Translations under genes and position numbers: made by a program
Shown here: positions 1 through 11,154 of the stretch, one piece after another
Position numbering within the stretch: the stretch's first letter is position 1
How the letters are laid out: every line of letters starts with the position of its first letter
The notes under the pieces: generated by a model
Database searches by the model: none
Told to the model about the DNA's origin: nothing
Seen by the model: only the letters and a program-made list of their open reading frames with translations
From: Sistotremastrum niveocremeum HHB9708
Taxonomy: Eukaryota; Basidiomycota; Agaricomycetes; Sistotremastrales; Sistotremastraceae
Assembly: GCA_001630475.1 (NCBI GenBank)
Contig: KV419399.1
Location: forward strand, 1-64,000
Reading direction: 5' to 3'
DNA length: 64,000 bases

Positions 1-203
1 GCCCCAGGGATATATTAGTAGAAGAGGGTGCCGCCATAGCAGAAAACCCCAGCCAGCGGTGTTTTGCATCATGATAGCGGTAGCTTTAGATACACTACAG
101 AATGACTAAAATATTCTCCCACTGGGCTTTTCGAACATGTACAGAAGGGCATCGCAAATAATATTACGGTCGTACTATAGCTACACTGGGTTGACAATCA
201 GAC

Positions 204-1646
204 CTACTTCCGCGCTCTCAGATTATGCTTGGAAGTGCTTGCAACGGGTACAGCAGATTCGACCACCTTCTGTTTCTTCTTTGGTGGTTGCTTTGGCTTC
301 CGAGGACTCTCTTCTGCTTCGTCTTCCGATTGGTCGCTTAGCTCGGGGGCCGAGGAGAGGTCCGAAAGAGCAGGAGTGGGCGATCTGACGAGTCGTCGCT
401 TGCGTTTTAGGGGAGGGAGAGGTGACGCGGGTGTGAGTGATGTTGTTTCATCTTGAGCTTCAATAATATCACTGATATCTGGGAGAGGAGCCTTGGCGGC
501 AGGCGATGACTTCTTGGACGAGGAAGATTTCTTGACGGTGGTGGTCGAAGTGGGAGCGGGAGTGATAGCTTTCGATGTCGACTTCGATTTGGTAGACGCA
601 GGAGGTGATGCTTTTGACTTTGAGGAGGCAGTTGTTGCTTTGGTAGGCTTGGGTTGGGCTTTGTCCGAAGTTTTTTTCGTGGTCTTCACCTTATTCGGCG
701 GCGGCGGCGAGATTGCGCGTTCGGGATCTTCATTGGTCAGGCTTTCATCGTCTTCGTCGTCTCCTCCATCCCCTCCCTCCTCCTCATCTCCGTCTCCTCC
801 CTCGCCTTCGTCTTCGTCGTCTGCCTCGGCTTCCACACCCAACTCGTCCCCCGAATCATCCAGTCCAAGCAACCTCCCATCCACCTCTTCGTCCTCAGAC
901 TCTTCATCCGAACCGAGACCAAGCAGATCTTCGTCAATTTGACCATTTTTGGCGGCGGCCCTTCGTATTCTTCGCCGAACGCTCTTGAGGTAGACCCGTA
1001 TGAAGGCTACTGTCGCCCAACTGTTCTCGAATTTTGTAAGGAATGGGATGGTTTCGTCCGCCTGTTTGAAATCAATGATCAGGGATGGGGATCTGTGCGC
1101 ATATATGGGGTACTCACCGCACGCAAAACGTCGCCGAGGACTTGATTGTTTTGATCTCGCCATAGTTTCGCCACCTCTATTGGGGATTTTCTCACAAGGG
1201 TCCTCACGGCCGTCTGAAGAGATTTGATAGAAATCTCGGGGCTATTTTGAAGGAGCGGTACACTCACCTGAATAGCCTTATACTTTGGCTTATTATGCCC
1301 TAACCCCATCTCTTCTTTAATACTCCAATCATCGGCGGGGGTGCCTTTAGGTTTGGGTATCAGTTTTCTGGGTTTGATTGAGGCGAGTTTGGTCCGGGCT
1401 TCTTTGTAATGTTGCGCCGCCTTTTGCTTCTGTCGTTTTTCGTGCTGCACTTGAGCTGGAGAGAGTTTCAGCTTGTTCATGAGAAGATACACGGCACAGA
1501 CCTTCGAGCTCCTTGATCCTGGCATTGAGCTGTTTGTTCTGAGCAGTCAGGGGTGTCGCGGTTGTCTTCGATGATTTGGTGGATGATGATTTTGTCAGGT
1601 TTTCTTTATTCGCAGAGGAGGTAGACTTTTTCGATTTGGAAGGCAT
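204..1646 (-). CDS. Acidic, Lys/Ser-rich coiled-coil protein; possible transposon accessory gene
   Basis: Four exons can be followed on the minus strand from ATG 1646 (MPSKSKKS...). The order is: a Lys/Ser/Thr-rich start; a coiled coil (NARIKELEA, then HEKRQKQKAAQHYKEA); a conserved-looking block with IPKPKGTPADDWSIKEEMGL; a helical block ending in PFLTKFENSWATVAFIRVYL; a long Asp/Glu-rich tract; and a Lys/Ser/Pro-rich tail with nuclear-localisation-like clusters (LKRKRR, PPKKKQK). No enzyme domain is seen. From memory, proteins with the pattern 'IP+P+G ... EEMGL ... FE..W ... YL' recur in many copies in mushroom genomes, which suggests a mobile-element gene. That is recollection, not a search. 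Its ATG faces the transposase ATG across about 200 bp, so the two share a promoter region. It could instead be an ordinary nuclear protein. Confidence 0.7.
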
Positions 1647-1850
1647 GATATAGGTGATGGCTGATGGAGATGCAACAAGAGAACTGAGAGCACCGTGAAA
1701 GTAGAAAGCGCGTGTGGGAGGTCGTCGCAAGCGTCGTCGTCGTCGTGCAAGAAAGGAACGCGTCATCTCGGAGATAAGCGCCGATGCCCTGAAGAGACGC
1801 TGAGATTAGACTTAGACGCTCCGATCGCGTTAGTCTTGTTGACGCCCACC
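1647..1850. promoter_or_regulatory. Shared divergent promoter region of the transposase pair
   Basis: These 204 bp separate the two divergent start codons. They hold a short CGT/GTC tandem run near 1722-1745. The start ATG at 1851 sits in a good context (CACCATGG). No clear TATA box was recognised. Confidence 0.5.
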
Positions 1851-4800
1851 ATGGTCAAAGTAAAAGGCACATCCAAAGCACGACGGACGCCACAAGAAAT
1901 ATGTCCTTGCTGTAACACAAAACTGTCAACTCGACAAATTCAGCGACATCTCGTCTCAAATCGGCCACACGCAGCTCACGTTCTCGCACGTTCGGCCACT
2001 TTATCGCATCTGCTGAAGACTGTGACGAATGCTCCCACTCTCAGCTTTGCGGATCAGCTCAAGAATTTCAGCATTCCTCGTAAAAACCGCAGTACCAAGA
2101 GGCCTATGCCTCAGTCCGGTCCCTCACCATCTATTCGTGGCCCAAGTCCCGCGTCGGATCGTGAGCTTTCACCTCCTCCTTTCGACGACCCACACCCCGA
2201 AGAGCCGCAAACGCTCGACGCACCTCCAGATAATCGATTCTATCGTCACTCTTCACCATTAGCTGCCACTGTTGAAGATGATGGCGAGGATTCACCCGCG
2301 GAGGAAGAAGTTGAGGGAGACGAGGTATTTGAGGGCGAGGGTGAAGAATGGGCAGAGAATCAAGTCATAGATTGGGGATCAAGGACAGGCAGACCATGGC
2401 TGAGTGGTCTATCTGCCAGCGACATATTATCCGAGCACTATCAGCGCACCGTTGCACATTCTCGTGTGTAACGATTATTTCTCGTGCCCTTTCATTTCTG
2501 AATTGTTGGTGCAGGACATATCAGTGACCAAGACCGTGTACTGCTGCGTGCTCTAGCATACAAACTGAAGCATCATCAGAGCCTTCGTGCGTTCGAGGAT
2601 CTTCAGCTACTCTTGAGCAATGATTCACTGCCGTCATCGCACACCGCCCACCGACGTGCTGCCGACCTCGCTGGATTCGCTCCAAAGCAATATGATTGTT
2701 GTATCAACTCATGCCTTGCATACACTGGAGAATATGGAGGCCGCTCACATTGTTTATACTGCAAAGCTCCACGTTTCAAGTCCAATGGAGAGCCCCGCAA
2801 GATATTTACCACCATCCCTCTTATTCCCCGCCTCCAATCGATGTTCAGGAATCCAGACATGGTCCGCTCATTGTCCTATCGAGGTCGATACGAACATCAG
2901 CCAGGTTACGTGAAGGATGTTTTCGACGGGCAGCATTATCGCCACATCAAAACCCAGATCGTACAGGACGACCTCCGTTCATGTCGCCACAACCATTTCT
3001 CTGATCCTCGAGATATTGCCCTAGGCCTCTCGACTGATGGGTTTGGACCTTTCAAATCTCGCAAGACTACTTGCTGGCCTATCATTCTATTCAACTACAA
3101 CCTCCCTCCGGAAATTCGGTTTCATAACAAGCATATCATTATCTATGCTGTTATCCCTGGGCCCAGAAAACCGAAATGTTCAAATTCGTTTCTCTGGCCG
3201 CTCATTGAAGAGCTTCAAGAGCTTGCTCGAGGTGTCGCAGCCTTTGACATCACTACCGATCAGCTCTTTGCCCTACACGCATATCTCATCAAGATATTTG
3301 GTGATATCCCGGCTGTCTCCATGATTATGCACATGAAGGGTCATAACGGAAAACTACCATGTCGTATGTGCAAGATCGTTGGCCTTCGCATCCCCAACAG
3401 TCGCATCACAACCCACTATGTTCCACATGACCGCCGTAGTTTCCCCGGTCAATTGTCAATAGATCCTGCCGTTCTTCCTCGACGAACTCACGAAGAAATG
3501 GTTCAGCAAGCCGATCACGTCATGTATGCTCCCTCGAATGCAGAAGGAGATCGTCGTGCAACTGCTTGTGGGATCAACGGAGCAACAGTCTTTGAATCAC
3601 TCTCATCCATCTCCCTCCCGGTCTCATTCCCATACGACTTCATGCATCTCATTTACGAAAATGTTTTGAAGAACCTAGTTCGCTTGTGGACCGGAACACT
3701 TGAAGGGGTTGACCACTCCGACCAAGACTATGTCATCGAAGCACCAATTTGGGACATAATTGGCAAATTCACTGCAAAATCTGGCGATACAATTCCCTCG
3801 TGCTTTGGGGCTCGTGTCCCTGACATCTCATCCGAGCAATACGGAATGTCCGCCGAGATGTGGTCGATCTGGGCAACATTCATTGCACCAGTCCTGCTAC
3901 GGGATCGCTTCAAACGCCGAGTATATTATGACCATTTCATTGATTTCGTCGAACTCATTACCAAATGCCTACAATGGGAGATATCAAGCGAAGATATACA
4001 GTTTATTCGAGAGGGATTTCAGAAATGGGTGAAGGATTTCGAAACGTGAGTGATGTTGCGTGTCACATACCCAATATTGACGTGAAGTTTAGGTTATATT
4101 TTCAGAACGATCCAACAAGGCTTTCTGTATGCCGTGTGACACTGCACGCACTTCTTCATATCGCTGACAGCATCACATATACTGGCCCTCCATGGACCGA
4201 TTGGGCATTCCCCATGGAACGATTCTGTGGACTCCTTAAAGCTGCTGTTAAAAGTCGTCGTCACCCCTTTGCAGCCCTCGATCAATTCGTTCAGGAGCGT
4301 GCCATCTTGGATCAGATCAAGGTGATCTATCCACATCTAGAGAATCAGCTGGCATTTATCAAGGTGACTCAACCTGGCCTTGAGCTATCCGATCCGTCCT
4401 GTGCGTCTTTTCCTTATTATATTCCGTCGCTACTGATAATCCGTTCAGATGATACCTGCAAGTTGCTTCCGCCGCGTACTATTTTAGACTCAAACAACAA
4501 GACTCCTCGCCGCCGCATCTCCGAACGTGTCGCAAACATGTTTGGAATATCTCTTGTTCAGTCCAAGAAGATTTTGAGCACTCTGGAGATACAAGAATGG
4601 GGAAAGGTTCGCATTTTAGCAGGTGACACGATAACAGCGTCAGAACTATGCAAGCGACGTGAGGACTCACGAGACTCATCATTTGTTCGGGTATGAAAGT
4701 CACGACTTCGATTCATGATTCTCACGAACTATGCTAGTATCATCAACAAATCGATATTCACGCAAGTCAGCCAAACACCGAGCCTGTCTTCGAAGAACGT

Positions 4801-5115
4801 GTATTCTATGGTCAAGTGCAACAGTTTTACTCAGTGGTGCTTCCAAGATCGCAGACTCTAAATATATCCCATCCTCGAACCCTTTTTCTTGCATCGATCC
4901 AACCCTGCAACGTTGTGGCCCAAAATCGACTCGATATGCACTACTATCGAGATATGCTTGGTCGAATTGAGACTGTCGACATAACAACCATCCAATGTGT
5001 GGTTGGGCGAGTATATGATGGAAAGATGTGGGCCATAGTTGATAGAAGTGGAGACCTGGCCCGCCCAATATTTTCCGAAGAGGTGCGTGCTCGCGATGAG
5101 GAGCAAACAGAGTAG
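1851..5115 (+). CDS. Tnp2-type (CACTA/EnSpm) DDE transposase, apparently intact
   Basis: Four exons (1851-2463, 2515-4045, 4093-4690, 4738-5115) join in frame to about 1039 residues with no internal stop. The first exon encodes a short zinc-finger-like Cys/His motif (CPCCNTKL...RHL). Exon 2 carries the catalytic core expected of Transposase_21/Tnp2 proteins: LSTDGFGPF (first Asp), FGDIPAVSM (second Asp), a CxxC loop (GKLPCRMCK) and DFMHLIYENV (acidic third site). Exon 3 has a block resembling the DUF4218 region of CACTA transposases (WAFPMERFCGLLK...). The protein would bind element ends and cut and rejoin DNA in the nucleus. The intact frame and kept catalytic residues suggest a young copy or a tamed gene. 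The introns are 46-51 bp, like those of host genes. Confidence 0.88.
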
Positions 5116-5690
5116 GATCAGTGTTCAGAAGTGGAGTTTGAATGTTTTTGACGTTCAAATATATATATCTCAGTGTTGGGAATACAAGAAGACTATATAA
5201 TGTATGTAAGAGAGAAAAAACCCCGTGGGAGTGCTTTCCGCCTGGGGCTTTTGAGTTGAAACCTCAGGCTCGCGATCGACATGCCGCAGAACCCCAGCCA
5301 GTGGGGCGTCGATGTCCCGCCAAATTTGTTCCGGAAATGGCCGTGACATCGAAGCACCCGCCAATAGGGCTTCTATCCCCGAAGCCCCGGTCTCGGTTGC
5401 TTTCGGCCCCTGGATCGTCCGCACAGTGCGTGGTAATTATAATCTAGGGACGAGGAACTACATCGCGTCATCAGGGTCAACAACGATAACGCTAACACCA
5501 AAACTTCTAAACCGCACGACGATGAAATGAGTGCAATAGAATACAATGCGAATATACTAGATACGTGCAAGCGCTAAGCAGGGATATATGAACATTAGAA
5601 CGTCTGGAATCAATCTTCCATGACTGTCAAGGGTATGAAATATGAACTCGTGAATGAAAGGGGGTGGGAGATGAACCAAAACTCGAGAAA
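5116..5690. other. Intergenic, palindrome- and GC-rich patch
   Basis: No gene is seen here. A short AT dinucleotide run lies near 5158-5168. From about 5217 to 5420 the sequence is rich in CCCC/GGGG words, including the small palindrome CCCCAGCCAGTGGGG (5292-5306). This is a plausible sub-terminal region of the transposon. The rest holds the 3' flank of the minus-strand transporter gene. Confidence 0.5.
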
Positions 5691-7563
5691 TCATAACTTG
5701 GACAACATGAGGCCGATGACAACGTAAATAATGGTCGCAGGGGGTGTAACAATGCAATAAGCCCAGAAAATTGTTCTACTGATCAGACGCTCGAAAGCAT
5801 CGCCCGAAGAAGCCTGTGTGATCTGACAGAGCCGTTAGACATCGAGACACCAAGATCGGAGTAGATCAGGCACATACCTGCGCAAGCGTCAACGCGGGAG
5901 GTGATGAGATAAGCAACACGTTTGCCACCACAAATACGGGACTAATCGCAGATAAGCCAATGAATGCATCCAGAAGCATGCCAGGAACTCACTCATCAAG
6001 CACGTCTTGCAAGTCAAAGTAAGCGGACATTGCCATAAACGGCAGCAGGATCATGGGAGTGATCAGCATCCGACTGACCACGGCGACGAACACCGTTCTT
6101 CCTTCTCCAGGAAGGGCATTTTCGTTCCTCGCACTCAGCAAAGCTCTCTCACGAGGCTTTGTTCGCATCTTGAACATATCCTTGACACTGCCAATGATAC
6201 TTTGATCTGAAAAGCTACCTCTGCGGCGCCGCGAGGGGGCGGGAGTAGCCGTAGGGTCTGGTGGAGTGTAAAAGTAGGCACCGAGGACGATAAGAGTGAC
6301 AGGAATAGAACATGCTCCAGCGTTGGTGACACCATTCTTCAGAGGCTGCAAATGTTCTTCCAAAGCGTGTTGGAGGAACGGAAGGCATGCGACGATGAGG
6401 GATGCCAGAGCCGCCCACAACGGTGCCGTCATGAAGGCGAGGAACTTGCGAAACGCAACTTTGATGACATTGAGGACTTTCCGAACAGGGGCAGGGAGGG
6501 TGCTATATGCGGTCGAAAAGCGAAGAGGCTCGTCACCGCTTTCATCATCCGACAAGCGGCCCTCGGCTGAGTGTGATCGAGACACAGTTGAACTAGGTGT
6601 CAGGGGAAGCGAATAGAATTGGTGAGAAGCCGGATTCACACCGCGCTTCGCCGCATCTTGGGCAGTCAACGTCGAGCCCTTGGCAGCGAATTCGAGCTGC
6701 AGCTGTGAAGATGACGATATCGTGGGCGAGCCCGTCGCACTGTCGTAAATTGCGTCTTCTTGGGCTTGTAACGCTGACGGGCCGTCGGAATGATCAGTCC
6801 CGATAGTGGGAAGAGTAGGCTTGTCATCGTCCGCTTGGGACAGGAGATGAACACCGTAGGACCATCGAAGCTGGCCAAGGCATGAGGGTCGTGTGAGATA
6901 GAGTAGTAAGTGGGCTCACCATCATTCCCATCGTTGAATACAGGACGAGATATGTCAGGGCACGCCCAAGTCGCGCGCTGGAAGGATCGTCATCGCCCCA
7001 CTTTAGCGCTGGAACTGTGACGACAAGACTTTGCATGAGGGCAATGGGCAGGGAGTTGGAGTTCATGAACATCGAGGCAGCCATAGCAAAGTTTCTGCAA
7101 GGAGGGTGAGACCAACGCAGCACGCGACTGCGGTGTCGGCGCACCTTTGGGACCGTTTAAGACGAAATATATAGCTCATAACCCATGCTGCAGACATGGA
7201 GACACAGGTCGTGACGACGAAGAAGATGGGGATGATCCATAGCTCCTTCAATTTTGCGGGCGACAAGAAGAACGCGACTTTCGAGAACAGCAGTGATGGC
7301 GTGAAGAGGGAGACATTGAGAATGTTGAGTTGCTGCACGAACGTTAAATGACGAGATCAGGATAGAGGTACAGCCACTCGCCTTTTGCGTTTTCTTGTCC
7401 AAGATACCCTTTTTTGCCAGAACGAAGCCGGCAATACAGAGAAGGAAAACCTCGAGAATGCTCTGTTAGGGCTGGTTAGCTGCCGTGCACGCAACGCAAA
7501 AAGAGCTCTGAGGGTCGTACCTCGAACACAGTTCTAAGAAGAGGCCATATAGGAGTGTTGGCC
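5691..7563 (-). CDS. Auxin efflux carrier-like (AEC family) membrane transporter
   Basis: Six or more exons run from ATG 7563 (MANTPIWPLLRTVFE). The N-terminal half gives several hydrophobic helices (EVFLLCIAGFVLAKKGILD, NILNVSLFTPSLLFSKVAFF, LWIIPIFFVVTTCVSMSAAW) and the family-like stretch NSNSLPIALMQSL. A long hydrophilic Ser-rich loop follows, then a second helical half (PLWAALASLIVACLPFLQ, MLITPMILLPFMAMSAYFD) ending in ATIIYVVIGLMLSKL and stop 5691. This two-bundle plan with a central loop is that of fungal Mem_trans/AEC proteins in the ER or plasma membrane. The substrate is unknown. The second intron (7381-7333) needs a GC donor to keep the frame K|QLNILN. The gene is divergent from the RS/RRM gene. 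Confidence 0.85.
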
Positions 7564-8254
7564 ATTGGCAGGAAAGAAAGAGAGACGGAAGAAGACGTGG
7601 AGTGAACTGACGTGAAGCCAAAGATAATCAATCCGAATATCCAAGAACGTGTGTCGGACTTCGGATGCACTGCTTGTCGTTTAGTCACCGGCCTGCACCC
7701 GACGATGGGCAATTCGCCTAGCTCTTCTGCGTCGACATCCCGTTCTATATACTGCGTCGACCCCAGCTTTCTTAGCCAGCAGCTTCATTAACGGCCATCT
7801 CACGTAACGTGGCATCCAAGCCTCTGCTTCTCCGTTTTTCGTCGCGTCAACGCATCTCAGCAACAGCAGTCTTGTTCCTCGACGATCTCCAACCTCTTCA
7901 TACACAATAGACTGTACCTATGTCGCGCATCATGCATATTTCCCTCAGCGTCGACGACGTTTGTGTGGAGCTTCTTATCGCTCGGCTGTGCACTACGCCA
8001 AACTGCGCAGCTTCTCCGGCCCCTTACATACCCAACAGTCAGCATCCATCTTTCATGTACCTGGCCAGTGGCCTTTTTCTTCAACATTTCATCAAGCGCA
8101 CACAAGCCTTCATTATTCCAAACATCTCTTGGCTCTCGATGCCACCAGGCCTATAAATAGAGTCGGAGTTCGAACGTGTATACTAGTTTAGTATGTGAAA
8201 TTCAAGCGCCGATCGAAAAGCTTTGTCCTTGTTCTTCTGCTGCATTTCTCATCC
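7564..8254. promoter_or_regulatory. Divergent intergenic region between transporter and RS/RRM gene
   Basis: Seven hundred bases without a credible gene. Short frames on both strands lack splice-linked partners or recognisable motifs. It should hold both promoters. The only clear element is the TATA box at 8152-8160. Confidence 0.5.
8152..8160 (+). promoter_or_regulatory. TATA box of the RS/RRM gene
   Basis: TATAAATAG lies 103 nt before the ATG at 8255 and matches the consensus well. Confidence 0.6.
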
Positions 8255-10727
8255 ATGGACGTCGACAAGGACACCAAGCCTGCTAAGGATTCTGATGACA
8301 AGGGTAGGGATAAGCGCTCCCGGAGCAGGGATAGAGACAGGCGCGACAGGGACCGTCGCGACAGAAGCAGAAACGGCCGCGATTCCGACAAAGGAAGGGA
8401 CCGCGATTCTGGCAGAGACAGGCGTAACTATCTTTTAAATTGAAGAAAGAAGTAAGCAATATAGACTTATTTCATTATCAGGCGGTTCTGGGAGGGACTA
8501 CAGAGATTATGATCGAGACGTGAGCATTGAGCTTTGGATTGTCTCAGTGGGGGAGTGGCAGGCTGACTACTTTTTCTAGCGTCGTTCAAGGCGTGATCGC
8601 TCTCGTTCTCGTTCCAGATCTCGCAGCCCTCGTCGTCGCTCAGGCTCCCGATCCCGACGCAGCAAACGCTCCAGGTCTCGTTCAAGATCGCGCTCCCGTT
8701 CGAGGTCCCGAGACAGGAAGCCGGCGGAGGCCTTTCCTCGCTCTCTGGGCGGCCCAATGAATGCCGATCACGAAGAAGCAGTCGAATTTGCCAAGATCAG
8801 CAAGAGAGAAAACCGTGTCTATGTTGGCAATCTCAGCTACGACGTCAAGTACCGGGATTTGATTGAATTCATGAGGGGAGGTGGGTTGGGGACTTCAGCT
8901 GTTGCTCGTTTTCTTTCTTTCTTCTCTTCCACCCCCGTTTTTTTGGAGGCGAGAGTGTTGATGATGAGGTCGTACGAGACACATAAAAAGTCGGAGCGTG
9001 GCTGGCGGACACGAGGAGGCTTGTTTTCTATCGAGTTGCTGAACACTTAGAGGAATGGTTTTGTTGATGAGGTTTTGGGATTGGCAGCTGGTGAGGTACT
9101 ATTCGCCGAAGTCTTGGTCACCCCCACCGGTGTTTCCAAAGGATGCGGGTAAGTTCTCTCATTTGTCTCACTGGCATGTATGCTCACGCTTGTCATGCAG
9201 AATTGTTGAGTTTGGCTCTCAAGACGATGCTCAGCGATCCATTCGCGAGCTTTCCGAGCAACTTCTCCTTGGACGCCCCATCTTTATTCGAGAGGTTTGT
9301 TTCCTGTCTCTATCCTCGATCAGCTGCTCATCCTCTCACAGGATCGCGAAAATGAATCACGCTTTGGAGCAACCCCAGTCCCAGGCAAGATGGGTATGGC
9401 GATGGCCGGACAGGGCTTCAACGCTCAGCCTCCTCCTCGACCTCCTCACCATAACCACTTCGGCGGCGGCGGCGGCGGCGGTCTTGGAGGCGGAGCCCCT
9501 AATCCTGGTAATCAGCTCTACGTTGGCAACGTATGTCCTTGCTGAGCTCTCTTCTCTGTTCTTGACCGCATTCGATACATTATCTTAATCATTTCTTTAG
9601 CTGCCCTACCAAGCCGGATGGCAAGATCTCAAAGATCTGTTCCGCCAAGCCGGCAACATTGTACGCGCTGACATTAATATTGGCGCCGATGGTCGCGCTA
9701 AAGGAAGTGGTACCGTTGTCTTTGAAACTGCTAAAGATGCTCAATCAGCTATCAGTGAGTCGTCCTACCTTTCTTCCATTTCAGTCCGACCTTACACACC
9801 TTTCAGGCATGTATCATGGCTTTGAATGGTACGGCCGCACGTTAGAAGTTCGCGAGGTTCGTTAGCTTAATTGCTTAATCTTACGATCGATTCTTAACCG
9901 AGACCCTTTAGGATCGTTACGCCGGACTCTCCGGAGGTCGAGGCGGCTTCAGAGGTGGCCTTGGAGGAGGACGTGGGTTCCGTGGTGGAGGGTTCCGTGG
10001 CGGTTTCAGGGGTGGAGGGTTCAGAGGTGGCTTCAACGGCGGGGGTGAACGCGCCTTCAATCAAGACCTCTACGCTGACTATTCGGGACCTGACCAGCAA
10101 CTTCACGGCCCAACAGCCCCAGCTGGTCTCAGGATGGACGTCGGTTATGGAGGTGCCGGTGGTGCCGGGGCTTATGGTGGTGGTGGTGGTGGGTTTGGTG
10201 GTGGCTTCGAAGCTGAGCCGAGCCAGCAGATCATGGTTCGCAACGTGAGTCATCAGCGATCTTGGACGCACGTTTGCCGCTTGTGCTGATCTATCCCGTC
10301 TTTAGTTGCCGTGGTCAACCGCTAATGAAGATCTTGTGGAGTTGTTTGAGACTACGGGACATGTCGAGCAGGCTGAGATTCTATTCGATGGGGCTCGCTC
10401 AAAGGGTGCTGGTGTTGTCCAATTCGCACAACTCCAAGAGGCAGAAACTGCAATTGGTTAGTCTTGAAATGTCCCGACCTTTTCCGACCTCAATGACTCA
10501 TGAACTATACTTTTTTCAGCCAAGTTCCAAGGCTATATGTATGGTGGCCGTCCGCTGAGTCAGTTTCATTTTGTCTGTATCTCCGGATGTAAAGCGGCTG
10601 ACCACACCACTTATTTCTTAACGCAGACGTTGCCTTCAACGACCGATGGCACACTTTCACGCCCACCGCTGCCAAGGGCGGTTCAGTTGTTCCTATCCTC
10701 ACCGACCAGCCGGAGCTAGGCATGTAA
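8255..10727 (+). CDS. GBP2: RS-domain protein with three RRMs, GBP2/HRB1-like
   Basis: The start ATG 8255 (MDVDKDTKPAKDSDDKGRDK) opens a strongly Arg/Ser/Asp-rich N-terminus that continues over three exons. Three RNA-recognition motifs follow. RRM1 has VYVGNL and KGCGIVEF, RRM2 has LYVGNLPY and KGSGTVVF, and RRM3 has IMVRNLPW and KGAGVVQF. RRM1 and RRM2 are joined by a Gly-rich linker coded by a GGC repeat (about 9463-9481). RRM2 and RRM3 are joined by a long RGG/FRGG-rich linker that also holds YGG and Gly runs. The end PTAAKGG...PELGM is followed by stop 10725-10727. An RS head with three RRMs is the plan of yeast Gbp2/Hrb1, SR-like shuttling proteins that couple splicing and TREX to mRNA export. 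At least nine short introns are present. Confidence 0.88.
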
Positions 10728-11154
10728 AAAACCTATTGAGTATTTGTAGCGATTTCTTGTCTTCGTCCTTCAAAATGTTCTATATCTGAACTGATATATG
10801 CTTCCGTGTGTATGTATCCTCCTGCAAATAAATAATACCAGACGTTCTGGTGATTAAATCGCCTTTATTTTCTTTTCTTATCGACTGCATATACACTCTC
10901 CACGACAAGAAGGAAACCGTGAAAACCGACCAAGATGCTCTGAGCTAATGATACATGAAAAGAGGAATCCAAACTACATAATGCTTTGATTTATGTGAAG
11001 AATGCACGCTCGTGTCCGTTCTCTTGCCTTTATCGTGGTGGACGTAATTACTACCTGCATATGTCGTCTAAAGATGAAATGCACTGCAAACCGTGTGACC
11101 AAATGATGTATCAAAATGAATGTGGAAGTGTCGTATCGTGTCGTCGCAAACGTT
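10728..11154. other. Convergent 3' intergenic region
   Basis: This region lies between the stops of the RS/RRM gene and TPS2. An AATAAATAATA stretch near 10828 is a likely polyadenylation signal for the plus-strand gene. No gene is seen. Confidence 0.5.

Larger units (their letters stand above)
39..5307. mobile_element. Putative CACTA/EnSpm-type DNA transposon, ends unresolved
   Basis: The core is the Tnp2-type transposase gene (1851-5115), with a divergent second gene (204-1646) that may belong to the element. A 12-base word, AACCCCAGCCAG, occurs in the same orientation at 45-56 and 5290-5301. It sits inside a slightly longer similar stretch (39-61 and 5286-5307) and brackets both genes. 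I did not find a convincing terminal inverted repeat or a target-site duplication, so these limits only mark the outermost shared words. The left end could lie outside the window. Confidence 0.35.

Noticed and set aside
493-942. Long plus-strand frame, 149 residues
   Set aside because: It is the complement of the Asp/Glu- and Ser/Lys-rich repeats of the minus-strand gene. Its Ser/Pro runs are mirror artefacts.
5292-5306. Small palindrome as a rho-type terminator or replication origin
   Set aside because: A 5-bp stem with a GC-rich loop in a eukaryotic setting is not evidence for either.
9955-10271. Open frames on both strands over the Gly-rich linker of the RS/RRM gene
   Set aside because: They come from the GGN repeat. 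The RRM frame with conserved RNP motifs is the real one.
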